NCBI GenBank assembly: GCA_020722575.1
Contig: DYKN01000019.1
Coordinates: 1-50,540, forward strand
Length of the DNA: 50,540 nt
From: Rikenella microfusus
GTDB lineage: Bacteria > Bacteroidota > Bacteroidia > Bacteroidales > VadinHA17
Direction: 5' to 3'
This document shows positions 8,705 to 17,734 of the stretch, one piece after another. The translations under genes and the position numbers were made by a program. The notes beneath the pieces are model-generated. The model had not been told where the DNA came from. It saw only the letters and a program-made list of their open reading frames with translations, and did no database searches. How positions within the stretch are numbered: the stretch's first letter is position 1; every line of letters starts with the position of its first letter.

Positions 8705-10240
8705 ATGAACAAAACGTTTTTGAATAAATACGGAAGAATAAATAAAGAGACATTTTTGATTTTTACGGCAGGTGTTATTGTATGTGTACTGATAATTTTC
8801 GTTCTCAGAAAGGCAATGTTGTACACTTCCACCGATTCGTACTGTATGTCGTGCCATATTCATCCTCATGCTGAAGAAACATGGAAGCTATCAACACATT
8901 ATAATAACAGGTCGGGGACACTTGCACACTGTGTGGAGTGTCATCTGGCTCCAAAGGGAAAAGGATATTTCCGAACAAAAGTAAAACATGGTTTAAAAGA
9001 TTTATATGGTTACTGGTTCAAAGACAGTGCTTCTTTTAACTGGGAAGCTAAGAAGCTACCCGAGAATGCAAAAAAATTTGTTTATGAGGAGTCATGTCTT
9101 GAATGTCACCGTAACCTTTTTCCCGTTACTCTTTCGGCAGAAGGTAGTGATGCTCATTTATTCTATACTTTGAGTTCCAATCCACCAGCCTGTATAAATT
9201 GCCATCTTTCCGTTGGCCATTATAACAGGGAGTTTCTGCATGCAAAAAATACAGAATTTGGTGTTGTGAAAACAGGTCCTGAAATAATTTATGAAGAACC
9301 TGCGAGGGTTGAAAGATTTGAAGATTTTATTGAAACAATACCTGGTACGGGTGTTTCTTTCAGAATGATAGCTGTTCCTGGGGGAACTTTCGTAATGGGA
9401 AGTCCGGAAAATGAACCTTTGCGTGAAGATGACGAAGGGCCATTGAGAGAGATTACCCTGTCACCTTTCTGGATTGGGGAAGTGGAAGTAACATGGGATG
9501 AGTACCTGGCATTTTTCAGGGAAACCTCTTCTCAGGGTAGAACTGAAGGGCAGGTTGTCACAACTTCAAAGGTAGATGCCATATCTGGTCCAACACCTCC
9601 ATGGGGTGCGCCCGATCAGGGATGGGGTAAAGGCTCAAGACCAGCCATCACAATGACATGGCATGCTGCAAACGTTTATTGTAAATGGCTCTCTCAGAAA
9701 ACCGGTAAAAAGTATCGCCTGCCTACTGAAGCCGAATGGGAATACGCTTGCCGCGCCGGTACAAATACACCCTACTTCTTTCCCGGAAACCCCAAAAAAT
9801 TTACATCCGAAGGCTTGTTAAGAAAAATTTTTAAACCCGATACTTCAATTATTTCATCATACATTATCTATAAATCAAACAGTTATTCAAGGACCTTTGA
9901 ACCAGCTTCAGTAAAGCCGAATCCATGGGGAATAAAAAATATGCTTGGAAATGTTGCAGAATTCTGCCTCGACTATTATTCGCCCGATAGTTATGCGAAG
10001 GATACTGTAAGGATTAATCCACGTGGACCGGAAACAGGGGAAGAAAGAGTTATCAGGGGAGGTTCTTTTAAAAGTGATGCCCGTGATGTCAGGAGTGCTT
10101 CTCGCGATTATACCCGCAAAAAAGCATGGCTTACCACAGATCCGCAGATACCAAAAAGCATCTGGTGGTACTCCGATTGTATTGATGTGGGATTCAGGGT
10201 TGTCTGCGAACCTGACTCTTCAGTGTTAAATTTAAAATAA
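8705..10240 (+). CDS. NapC/NirT-like tetraheme cytochrome c fused to an FGE-like (SUMF1) domain
   Basis: A 511-residue fusion. I start it at the ATG at 8705; an in-frame TTG nine bases earlier is less likely. A membrane anchor lies at residues about 17-38. Four CxxCH heme sites follow at 47-51 (CMSCH), 76-80 (CVECH), 131-135 (CLECH) and 163-167 (CINCH), resembling the membrane-bound NapC/NirT/NrfH family that takes electrons from quinol. Residues about 217-505 form a formylglycine-generating-enzyme-like domain: PGGTFVMGSPENE, PFWIGEVEVT, YRLPTEAEWEYACRAGT, GNVAEFC, RGGSF and VGFRVV. The paired active-site cysteines that true FGEs carry just after RGGS are absent, so sulfatase activation is unlikely. 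The domain may act as a binding or scaffold module in the periplasm. The next gene, an exported dehydrogenase, begins 10 bp downstream. Confidence 0.88.
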   Translation: MNKTFLNKYGRINKETFLIFTAGVIVCVLIIFVLRKAMLYTSTDSYCMSCHIHPHAEETWKLSTHYNNRSGTLAHCVECHLAPKGKGYFRTKVKHGLKDLYGYWFKDSASFNWEAKKLPENAKKFVYEESCLECHRNLFPVTLSAEGSDAHLFYTLSSNPPACINCHLSVGHYNREFLHAKNTEFGVVKTGPEIIYEEPARVERFEDFIETIPGTGVSFRMIAVPGGTFVMGSPENEPLREDDEGPLREITLSPFWIGEVEVTWDEYLAFFRETSSQGRTEGQVVTTSKVDAISGPTPPWGAPDQGWGKGSRPAITMTWHAANVYCKWLSQKTGKKYRLPTEAEWEYACRAGTNTPYFFPGNPKKFTSEGLLRKIFKPDTSIISSYIIYKSNSYSRTFEPASVKPNPWGIKNMLGNVAEFCLDYYSPDSYAKDTVRINPRGPETGEERVIRGGSFKSDARDVRSASRDYTRKKAWLTTDPQIPKSIWWYSDCIDVGFRVVCEPDSSVLNLK

Positions 10241-10250
10241 TATATTTAGA

Positions 10251-11588
10251 ATGAAAAATATAGGAAGAAGGAAGTTTATAGAGAAAACTGCTTTTGCCGG
10301 TATCGGGTTGGCAGGAACAGTTTCAATTATATCTGGATGCAAAAGAAAAAAAGCCGGAATAACTGAAGGATTGCCTCCCATCCTCAAAGGAGCACCAAAA
10401 GGGAGAAAACTTAGAGCCGGGCTTGTCGGAGCGGGTGGCCGTGGAACAGGCGCTGCAATTAACTTCATTAGCGCTGGTCCCGACCTTGAAATCATTGCTG
10501 TTGCCGATGTTTTCCAGGATAAAATAGATGCCTTCAGAAAAAGATTTGAATCGTTCGGCCTTAAAATACCTGAAGAAAATTGTTTTACCGGTTTCGATGG
10601 CTACAAAAAACTGATGGCAATTGACGATATCGACGTTGTTATTCTTGCCACTCCGCCAAAATTCAGACCTGAACACTTCCTCGAAGCTGTTACCATGAAA
10701 AAGCATGTCTTTATGGAAAAACCGGTTGCAGTCGATTCAAATGGAATCAGGTCTGTACTTGCTACAGCAAAAAAAGCAGCAGCAATAGGAATTAACGTCG
10801 TTACTGGAACCCAGAGAAGACATCAGGAAGATTATATTGAAACATTTAAACAGGTTGCCTCGGGAGCAATCGGAAGGATTACTTCAGCCAAAGCATGGTG
10901 GAACCAGGACCACGTGTGGTTCAGACTCAGGGAACCGGGATGGGACGATATGGAATATATGATTCGGAACTGGAATAATTTTATATGGTTGTCGGGAGAC
11001 CACATTCTCGATACGCATGTTCATAATATCGATGTCATAAACTGGTTTGTGGGTAAACATCCTGAATGGGCTATAGGTTATGGTGGCCGGCACAGAAGAG
11101 TAACAGGCGATCAATATGATTTTTTCAGCATTGACTTTGATTATGGCTATGGAGTAAGCTCACACAGCATGTGCCGACAGATTGACGGATGTGCTAACGG
11201 CACCGGAGAAATGATTATTGGAACAAAAGGATATACAAACTGCCAGAATATAATATGGGACCTCGATGGAAAAATCATCTGGAAATTTGAATACCCGAAA
11301 GATGAAAATGGAAACCCAACAAACACATTGGCCATATCCCCCTATGTTCAGGAGCACATGCACCTGGTCTGGGCAATAAGAACAGGTAATTATGTAAATG
11401 AGGCTGAACAAACAGCATATTCAACACTTACAGCTATTATGGGAAGAACAGCCGCATATACCGGGCTGAGGATTTCATGGGATGAAATTCTTAAGATGGA
11501 TATGAACCTCGGGCCATCAACAATAGAATTTGGTCCTGTAAATATGAAATTTGAACCACCTGTGCCCGGTCTTCCTGTTCAGATTTAA
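10251..11588 (+). CDS. Exported Gfo/Idh/MocA-family oxidoreductase
   Basis: A 445-residue NAD(P)-dependent sugar dehydrogenase-type protein. The N-terminus has a twin-arginine-like motif (GRRKFIEK) and a hydrophobic stretch ending in ISGC, so it may be a Tat-exported lipoprotein with lipid-modified Cys30. The Rossmann fold starts with GLVGAGGRG (about 57-65). EKP, the family's catalytic-lysine motif, is at 156-158, and HILDTHVHNIDVINW supplies the usual C-terminal-domain helix with histidines. It lies 10 bp after the tetraheme cytochrome fusion and is likely cotranscribed with it. Exported members must be transported folded with cofactor bound, as known for Zymomonas glucose-fructose oxidoreductase. 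Substrate unknown; oxidation of a sugar or glycoside hydroxyl is expected. Confidence 0.87.
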   Translation: MKNIGRRKFIEKTAFAGIGLAGTVSIISGCKRKKAGITEGLPPILKGAPKGRKLRAGLVGAGGRGTGAAINFISAGPDLEIIAVADVFQDKIDAFRKRFESFGLKIPEENCFTGFDGYKKLMAIDDIDVVILATPPKFRPEHFLEAVTMKKHVFMEKPVAVDSNGIRSVLATAKKAAAIGINVVTGTQRRHQEDYIETFKQVASGAIGRITSAKAWWNQDHVWFRLREPGWDDMEYMIRNWNNFIWLSGDHILDTHVHNIDVINWFVGKHPEWAIGYGGRHRRVTGDQYDFFSIDFDYGYGVSSHSMCRQIDGCANGTGEMIIGTKGYTNCQNIIWDLDGKIIWKFEYPKDENGNPTNTLAISPYVQEHMHLVWAIRTGNYVNEAEQTAYSTLTAIMGRTAAYTGLRISWDEILKMDMNLGPSTIEFGPVNMKFEPPVPGLPVQI

Positions 11589-11772
11589 TGTAAATTTATC
11601 TGACAATAAAACTTTACTCACAAATAATATATTTTTATCAATAAGAAACAGGCGCAAATAAAAGGAAAACTTTTTAAAGGATTTATCGGGAGACATGATA
11701 TGAGCAGGATTGGTTAAAATTGATTTAATTTAGTGCTTGGTTATTAGAATACTTAATAAATATATATTCAGC

Positions 11773-13086
11773 ATGAAGGAAAAAGATACCAGAAGAGGTT
11801 TTATTAAAAAATCTGCTTCTTTATTTACCGGGACCATCATTGCTCCATTGATAGTTCCTTCAACAGTGCTGGGACTAAATGGTAGTACACCACCTGGTGA
11901 CAGAATTGTTATGGGTGTTATCGGAACTGGTTCTCAGGGCATGAGCAATATGAGAGAATTTATAAAGCTCAGGGATCAGGTCAGGTTTGTTGCTCTATGT
12001 GATGTCGATGCCAGAAGGCTTGCTGCCGCCAAATCGCTGGTTGACAAAACAAACGGAAGTAATGACTGCAGAACCTACAATGATTTCAGGGAGTTTATGG
12101 ACAAAGAAACCCTTGATGCCGTTTTGATTGCTCTGCCCGATCACTGGCATGGAATTATTTATTCTCTTGCCGCATTGAAGAAATGGGATATTTATGGTGA
12201 GAAACCGATATGCCGAACCATTAACGACGGCAAAATTATTGTGAATGCGGTAAAGAAAAGCGGTATTATATGGCAAACCGGTAGCTGGCAGAGATCTCAG
12301 GAAAACTTTCACCGGGGTGCCGAACTGGTAATTAATGGAAGAATAGGTAAGGTTAAATATATTGAGGTAGGATTGCCTGACGGAGTAAAGGGTATAGGAA
12401 CACCACCCGTACAGGAAGTGCCTGAAGGACTCGACTGGGATATGTGGCTTGGTCCGGCACTGAAAGTACCATATCGTGGTGTTTGTCACTGGAACTGGCG
12501 GTGGATACTTGATTACTCAGGAGGGCAGCTTACTGACTGGGCTGGTCACCATATTGATATAGCCAACTGGGGTACCGGACTCGAATTTACGGGTCCCATA
12601 GAAATCGAAGGTACAGGATTTTATCCATCTGAAGGTATTTACAACGCCCCGGTAGAATATGATATTACCTGCAGATATTCAAACGGAATAGTTATGCGAA
12701 TAGCCAATGCATCACGCCTTCCTAAAGGTATGGGTACAGCATGGTACGGAGATCTTGGTTGGATTCATGTTGATAGAGGCAACAAAATAAGCGCCTCCGA
12801 TCCGAAAATACTTGAAGAAAAGATCGGAGAAGATGGGATTCATCTTTATAAAAGCACAAACCATTTTCAAGATTTTATTGACTGTGTAAAATCTCGCAAA
12901 GAAGCTATCGCACCAATTGAACCTGCCTACAGAGCTATATCAGTGGCCTTGCTTGGCGAAATAGCAATGACAACAGGCCAGTCGATTAAATGGGATCCCG
13001 TAAAAGAGGAAATTATTGACAATCCCATTGCATCCCGTCTTCTCGGAAGACCTTACAGAAAACCATGGAAATTACCTGAATTATAA
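11773..13086 (+). CDS. Exported Gfo/Idh/MocA-family oxidoreductase
   Basis: A 437-residue protein. An in-frame TTG at 11737 exists, but the ATG at 11773 puts a clean twin-arginine motif (TRRGFIKK) at residues 6-13, so I use it. The nucleotide-binding loop is GVIGTGSQG (48-56), EKP is at 143-145, and GGQLTDWAGHHIDIANWG carries the conserved histidines. The C-terminus (RPYRKPWKLPEL) matches the bacterial-type extension seen in exported dehydrogenases of this phylum. It follows the previous paralogue after a 184-bp gap and is followed 10 bp later by a ThuA-like gene, a frequent partner of Gfo/Idh/MocA proteins in sugar-degradation loci. Substrate not determinable. Confidence 0.87.
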   Translation: MKEKDTRRGFIKKSASLFTGTIIAPLIVPSTVLGLNGSTPPGDRIVMGVIGTGSQGMSNMREFIKLRDQVRFVALCDVDARRLAAAKSLVDKTNGSNDCRTYNDFREFMDKETLDAVLIALPDHWHGIIYSLAALKKWDIYGEKPICRTINDGKIIVNAVKKSGIIWQTGSWQRSQENFHRGAELVINGRIGKVKYIEVGLPDGVKGIGTPPVQEVPEGLDWDMWLGPALKVPYRGVCHWNWRWILDYSGGQLTDWAGHHIDIANWGTGLEFTGPIEIEGTGFYPSEGIYNAPVEYDITCRYSNGIVMRIANASRLPKGMGTAWYGDLGWIHVDRGNKISASDPKILEEKIGEDGIHLYKSTNHFQDFIDCVKSRKEAIAPIEPAYRAISVALLGEIAMTTGQSIKWDPVKEEIIDNPIASRLLGRPYRKPWKLPEL

Positions 13087-13096
13087 AATAGTGTAT

Positions 13097-14308
13097 ATGA
13101 AAAAACTAATATATTATCTGATTATAATAAGCTTTTCCCTAATTTTTTTTACATCATGTAAAAAAAGCATTGAATACCATGCCCTGATAGTAACTGGCCA
13201 GAATACTACCGACTGGATGACCAGCACACCCATTTTGAAAAATATTCTTGAAGAGTCGGGAATTTTTACATGCAGTATTGCTATATCACCCGAACCTCCT
13301 ATAGACATGAGCAAGTTTAACCCTGCATTTGAAAAATATGATTTAGTAATAATCAATTATTCCGGTGTTCCATGGAATGAGAATACTAAAAAACGTTTTA
13401 TTGAATATGTAAAAAACGGTGGAGGAGTAATAATTTACCATTCTTCTTCCCATGCATTTCCTGGATGGAAGGAGTATGAAGAAATATGCGGACTTACAGG
13501 ATGGGGAGGAAGATCGGAAAAGGAGGGGCCTTACATATATTACAGAAATAATACTCTGGTTAGAGATACCACACCTGGTGAAGCCGGATGGTATAGCACG
13601 CCGAAAGATTTTGAAATACGGATTAGAAATAGCGAGCATCCTGTTACAAAAGGACTTCCCGTAAGATGGATGCATGCAGGAGATCTGATTTATGCCCGAT
13701 TAAGAGGCCCGGCAAGAAATATGGAAGTCCTTGCCACAGCATTTTGTGACACAACCAATGGAGGTACTGGCAGACATGAACCTGTAATGATGACAATAAA
13801 TTACGGAAAAGGAAGAGTATTCCATACCACTCTTGGATTCCCGGGTGATACTATCAGTCCTGCCCTTCAATGTGCTGGTTTTATTACCACATTCCAGAGA
13901 GGTGCCGAATGGGCTGCCTCAGGTAAAGTTACCCTGCCCATACCAGCCGACTTCCCAACTATTTCAGGAACAGTACTCAGACCTGAAGTTAAAATACTTA
14001 CGATTAAGGAAAATATCGAAGGCCTCTCAAAATATGAAATCGGGAAAAGTACAAAATATTACACTGCACTGCAGAGTTATATCCGAAATGCCGCCGGAAA
14101 CCCGGAAAAACTCAAGAAGATTGAGAAAATGATGGTTGATCTGTTGAAGGACAGAAGTTCAACAATTGAGTCCAAAAAGCTTGTCCTCAGGGAACTTAGC
14201 TGGATGGGCTCAGAGTACTGCATTCAATCTATTAAAGACCTTCGTAATACCTCTGAATTAGAAGATGAAGTTGACTTTGCCCTTGAAAGACTTGGCGCCA
14301 ATAAATAA
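13097..14308 (+). CDS. ThuA-like lipoprotein
   Basis: A 403-residue protein starting at the ATG at 13097, which gives a clean lipoprotein signal (FFTSC, Cys21); the upstream in-frame start would run through the preceding gene. Residues about 26-280 match the ThuA-like class-I glutamine-amidotransferase fold: HALIVTGQNTTDW, KYDLVIINYSG, FIEYVKNGGGVIIYHSSSHA, HPVTKGLP and YGKGRVFHTTLGF. A helical tail of roughly 110 residues (from about 295) resembles HEAT-like helices. ThuA proteins are linked to trehalose or related disaccharide use and often neighbour 3-keto-sugar dehydrogenases, but the reaction of this subgroup is not established to my knowledge. It lies 10 bp after an exported dehydrogenase and 2 bp before a glycosyltransferase. 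Confidence 0.83.
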   Translation: MKKLIYYLIIISFSLIFFTSCKKSIEYHALIVTGQNTTDWMTSTPILKNILEESGIFTCSIAISPEPPIDMSKFNPAFEKYDLVIINYSGVPWNENTKKRFIEYVKNGGGVIIYHSSSHAFPGWKEYEEICGLTGWGGRSEKEGPYIYYRNNTLVRDTTPGEAGWYSTPKDFEIRIRNSEHPVTKGLPVRWMHAGDLIYARLRGPARNMEVLATAFCDTTNGGTGRHEPVMMTINYGKGRVFHTTLGFPGDTISPALQCAGFITTFQRGAEWAASGKVTLPIPADFPTISGTVLRPEVKILTIKENIEGLSKYEIGKSTKYYTALQSYIRNAAGNPEKLKKIEKMMVDLLKDRSSTIESKKLVLRELSWMGSEYCIQSIKDLRNTSELEDEVDFALERLGANK

Positions 14309-14310
14309 TA

Positions 14311-15258
14311 ATGAAGAAGTTTTCTTTAATAATACCTGTTTATAACGAAGAGCAAGTTCTCGACGAACTTGTCACAAGAACCGTAAAGGCTGTAGAATCT
14401 TTTACAGATAATTATGAAATTATTTTTGTTGATGACGGTAGTACCGATAATAGCCTGAAAAAGCTTCTTTCTCTTCGTAAAACAAACAATAAAATTAAAA
14501 TCCTTGTTCTTTCAAGAAATTTTGGGCATCAAGCTGCTTATACTGCCGGACTTGAACATGCAGCTGGTGATGTCGTTGCAATGATGGACGGAGACCTTCA
14601 GGATCCTCCTGAATTGCTCCCTGACATGTACAGGAAAATTATAAACGAAGGCCTTCATGTAGTCAGCGCCAGGAAAACAGGCAGAAAAGGCAAAAAAGGA
14701 AGAAATATTCTGTTTTTCTTTTTCCATCTGTTCTTCCGGAATACTGCTGAGATAAAAAATATTGAAAATGCGGGCAATTTTTCAATGATGACTCGCAAAG
14801 CCATTGACGCAATTCTTTTAATGAAGGAAAAAATCCGCTACCTTCCAGGCCTGAGATCATTTGTCGGCTTTAATCAGGGTTTCATTGACTATGTAAGAGA
14901 AGACCGATTATACGGTAAATCCAAAATGAGTACCCGTAAACTTTTCCAGCTGGCAGGCGACGCAATTTTTTCCTTCTCAAAATTTCCAATCAGACTTTGC
15001 TTTTTTCTCGGTTTAACAGGTGTTACTGTTTTCCTTTTGGCCGGTATATATGTGCTTATTGCAAAAATTCTTCATTTTGCCATTATAGGATGGTCATCAA
15101 TCCTTCTGAGTATATATTTCCTCGGTTCAATTCAGCTGATATTCCTTGGAATACTCGGTGAGTACGTATTCCGAAACTATAAAGAATCACAAAATAGACC
15201 AATTTATTTTGTCCGGGAATTCTATGGTGATGAGTCATCTCCTGACCATGGAACATAA
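14311..15258 (+). CDS. GT2 polyprenyl-phosphate glycosyltransferase (GtrB/DPM1-like)
   Basis: A 315-residue GT-A fold enzyme with two C-terminal membrane segments (about 229-251 and 263-287). Motifs are FSLIIPVYNEE at the N-terminus, FVDDGSTD (Asp41-Asp42), RNFGHQAAYTAGL and MDGDLQDPPE (metal-binding Asp93-x-Asp95). This architecture is that of enzymes that move a sugar from a nucleotide donor to undecaprenyl phosphate on the cytoplasmic face, giving a lipid-linked sugar for a GT-C enzyme outside. The very next gene, overlapping its end by 11 bp, is a GT-C-type membrane protein, so the two should act in sequence. The gene begins 2 bp after the ThuA-like stop. Sugar identity is unknown. Confidence 0.9.
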   Translation: MKKFSLIIPVYNEEQVLDELVTRTVKAVESFTDNYEIIFVDDGSTDNSLKKLLSLRKTNNKIKILVLSRNFGHQAAYTAGLEHAAGDVVAMMDGDLQDPPELLPDMYRKIINEGLHVVSARKTGRKGKKGRNILFFFFHLFFRNTAEIKNIENAGNFSMMTRKAIDAILLMKEKIRYLPGLRSFVGFNQGFIDYVREDRLYGKSKMSTRKLFQLAGDAIFSFSKFPIRLCFFLGLTGVTVFLLAGIYVLIAKILHFAIIGWSSILLSIYFLGSIQLIFLGILGEYVFRNYKESQNRPIYFVREFYGDESSPDHGT

Positions 15259-17314
15259 AAGATATAAATACATTTTTGTAATCAGCTCGATCCTTCTTCT
15301 TGCAATGATGCTTTACGGGAGCAGAAAGGCAGGAGTAGGCTGCGATGAGGTGCTGCATTATAATCATTCATTAAACGTACTGAAATACTATGAATCAGGA
15401 GGAAAAGATCGTTCAGCCCTTGAAACCGGCATTTCTTACCTTCAGTATTACGGACAATCTTATGATAATATTTCAACCCTGCTGATTAAAATATTCAATA
15501 TCAGCAACGTTTACGGGTTCAGACACTTTATGGCAACATTATCAGGATGGCTGACAATATTGGTCACAGCTCTCTTTGCAGTATGGTTTTCAGGATGGAA
15601 GACAGGAATTGCAGTCATAGCTCTGTTTTCACTTTCACCTACATTTCTCGGTCACTCACAAAATAACCTTAAAGACATCCCTTTTGCACTCGGTTATATT
15701 GCTGGTATTTTTTTTATAATCAGATTTCTGTCATCAACGGGAAAAATAAAAATTTCAAATCTTATTTTAATTATACTTTCAATAGCCTTCACCATCAGCA
15801 TTAGAGCCGGAGGAATTTTACTTATATGTTATCTGTTTCTGTTTTTCGTTTTATATGAATTGTTTTATTACGTTGAATATCAGAAATATAACATTAAAGA
15901 TGCTTTAAAAAAGGCTGTTATTTTAATTTTTGTATCAGTAATTGCATGGTTTCTGAGTCTGTTTTTCTGGCCGTATGGACTCGAAAATCCTGTTACGAAT
16001 CCTATTAAGGCTCTTGCACTTATGGGTAATTTTCCCCTTACCTTCAGGGAAATATTCGAAGGCATGATTGAATGGACTGATTATATGCCATGGTATTATG
16101 TTTTGAAATACATAATTATTACAATTCCTCTTACAGTGCTTACCGGTTTGATTTTTGCTGTTTTTTATTTCAGACCTGCACGAATTGGAAGGAATTATCT
16201 AAATTACCTGTTGCTGGCTTTTACTGTTATTTTCCCTCTTTTGTATGTAATATACACAAAGGCAAATTTATACAGCGGCTGGAGACAACTTTTATTTCTG
16301 TATCCTGGAATTGTAATCTTTTCGGCCACAGGAATCACTGAAACAATGGTAAAGCTTAAGAATAAATACTTAAAATATGGTTTGATTTTCTTGCTGGCCA
16401 TTATGGCAATTCATCCTTTTAGATTACTTCTGACTGATTATCAATATGCATATATTTATTTTAATCAGCTGGTTGGTGGTTTAAAAGGCGCAAACGGTAA
16501 CTACGAAACAGATTATTATTTTATCGGGCAACGTGAGGCGGCAGAATGGCTAAATTCATATTTGAAAAAGAAGGGAATCAAAGATACAATAATTGTTGGT
16601 TCAAATTTTTCAGCAGGATGGTATTTCAGGGATAATCCTCTGGTAAAAAATATCACCTTCAGAAATGAGGAAAGGAGCAATTATGACTGGGATTTTTATC
16701 TTTCAACTAATAGATATATTCAGCCATGGAGGTTAAAAGGAGGCAAATGGCCTCCAAAAGATGCGCTGAAAATTGTTTATGCCGACGGAGCTCCAGTATG
16801 TGCCGTAATTGACAGAAAATCAAAAGATTCATATTACGGATTCAGAGCATTGCAGGAAGGAAGAAACATGGAAGCTATTTCTATTTTTGAAAAAGCCCTG
16901 GAAAAAGAAAGAAATGATGAAATGATTTTTTATAATTTTGCCGTTGCATTAAACAGGGAAAGAGATTCATTAAGAGCTGAGGCAATGCTTATGGCGTGTC
17001 TTGAAATTAATCCGTTCTTTGAACCGGGTTTGATGTATGCAGGAAAAATTGCAGTTATGCGAGGTGATAGCTTGAAGGCCGGAGATTATTTTGAAAAGCT
17101 AATTAAATATAACCGGAAATATTTTGAGGCTTATGTAGCTTATGCTGAAGTTCTTATTTCGCAGGATATTGAGAAAGCCAGGAAAATTTTAAAAGATTGT
17201 TTGAAGGTAAATCCGGCATATAAACCAGCGCTTATCGCTCTGGCTGATTCATACAGGGAGACAGATCCGGCAACTGCTGAAAGATACCGTAAGATTGCAG
17301 AAAAAATTAAATAA
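15248..17314 (+). CDS. GT-C membrane glycosyltransferase (PMT/GT39-like) with C-terminal TPR repeats
   Basis: About 688 residues from the ATG at 15248; ATGs at 15224 and 15230 are also possible, and 15146 is too deep in the previous gene. The protein has about ten membrane segments up to residue 420. An early Asp-Glu pair in the first extracytoplasmic loop (VGCDEVLHYN, Asp33-Glu34) matches the catalytic site of dolichyl-phosphate-mannose-dependent GT-C enzymes. SPTFLGHSQNNLKDIPFALG is another conserved-looking loop. Residues about 555-688 carry three to four TPR-like helical pairs (AISIFEKALEKERN, AGDYFEKLIKYNRKYFEAY). It should transfer a polyprenyl-linked sugar, likely made by the preceding GT2, to an exported protein or glycan; the TPR part may bind the acceptor. 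Confidence 0.84.
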   Translation: MEHKRYKYIFVISSILLLAMMLYGSRKAGVGCDEVLHYNHSLNVLKYYESGGKDRSALETGISYLQYYGQSYDNISTLLIKIFNISNVYGFRHFMATLSGWLTILVTALFAVWFSGWKTGIAVIALFSLSPTFLGHSQNNLKDIPFALGYIAGIFFIIRFLSSTGKIKISNLILIILSIAFTISIRAGGILLICYLFLFFVLYELFYYVEYQKYNIKDALKKAVILIFVSVIAWFLSLFFWPYGLENPVTNPIKALALMGNFPLTFREIFEGMIEWTDYMPWYYVLKYIIITIPLTVLTGLIFAVFYFRPARIGRNYLNYLLLAFTVIFPLLYVIYTKANLYSGWRQLLFLYPGIVIFSATGITETMVKLKNKYLKYGLIFLLAIMAIHPFRLLLTDYQYAYIYFNQLVGGLKGANGNYETDYYFIGQREAAEWLNSYLKKKGIKDTIIVGSNFSAGWYFRDNPLVKNITFRNEERSNYDWDFYLSTNRYIQPWRLKGGKWPPKDALKIVYADGAPVCAVIDRKSKDSYYGFRALQEGRNMEAISIFEKALEKERNDEMIFYNFAVALNRERDSLRAEAMLMACLEINPFFEPGLMYAGKIAVMRGDSLKAGDYFEKLIKYNRKYFEAYVAYAEVLISQDIEKARKILKDCLKVNPAYKPALIALADSYRETDPATAERYRKIAEKIK

Positions 17315-17356
17315 TATATTGTCAGGGAAAATTATTAATTGTTAAAAACAAGTATT

Positions 17357-17632
17357 ATGATGAAAAGATTTATTTTGACCGTAGCGTTTGCTGTTTCGGC
17401 ATTTATTGCAGGCAGCCTAACTGTGTTGAATGCACAGGATGAACCAAAGCCCAAAAAAGATTCGGTAAATATGGATACGATAGCAAAACCGCAATTTTAT
17501 TATGCTCTTGAGGATGAAGAAACATCCGGTACCAGAGGAGGGAAAGGAACAGCTTCTACTATTGTGGTAATTGCTGGAGCTGTTATTATAGCAACGGGAG
17601 TAGTCTATTCACTACTGAAAAAGAAGAAATAG
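17357..17632 (+). CDS. Small exported protein with C-terminal membrane anchor
   Basis: A 91-residue protein; I use the ATG at 17357 (a second ATG follows directly) and not the in-frame TTG at 17339. Residues 1-26 look like a signal peptide ending LNAQ. The middle is polar and acidic, with FYYALEDEETSG followed by RGGKG. Residues about 67-87 form one hydrophobic segment, ending in a lysine cluster (KKKK). This resembles small Bacteroidota proteins with a membrane-spanning tail, but I know no functional family. It follows the GT-C gene by 42 bp and is closed by a strong terminator, so it may be the product modified by, or a partner of, the glycosyltransferases. That link is only contextual. Confidence 0.65.
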   Translation: MMKRFILTVAFAVSAFIAGSLTVLNAQDEPKPKKDSVNMDTIAKPQFYYALEDEETSGTRGGKGTASTIVVIAGAVIIATGVVYSLLKKKK

Positions 17633-17665
17633 ATAACAAAATTTTTTCTGGTAATGAAATAAAAG

Positions 17666-17707
17666 CCCTGTGAAGACTTTCCTTCAAGCCTTTCACAGGG
17701 TTTTTTT
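17666..17707. terminator. Rho-independent terminator between convergent units
   Basis: CCCTGTGAA (17666-17674) pairs with TTCACAGGG (17692-17700) and is followed by seven T residues. It lies 33 bp past the small exported protein gene and before the convergent isomerase gene. An AAAA run precedes the left arm, so it could also act weakly on the minus strand. Confidence 0.9.
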
Positions 17708-17734
17708 GATACAGGTTTTAGCTAATTTATCCTT

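Noticed and set aside
9305..10220. Functional sulfatase-activating enzyme
   Set aside because: The cysteines needed after RGGS are missing and no sulfatase gene is in the window.
11737..11772. Longer N-terminus of the 11773 dehydrogenase from a TTG
   Set aside because: It would add residues before a normal twin-arginine signal; the ATG at 11773 gives the usual signal length.
13016..13096. Earlier start of the ThuA-like gene overlapping the previous gene
   Set aside because: The lipoprotein signal starts at 13097; the extra part only reads the end of the preceding gene in another frame.
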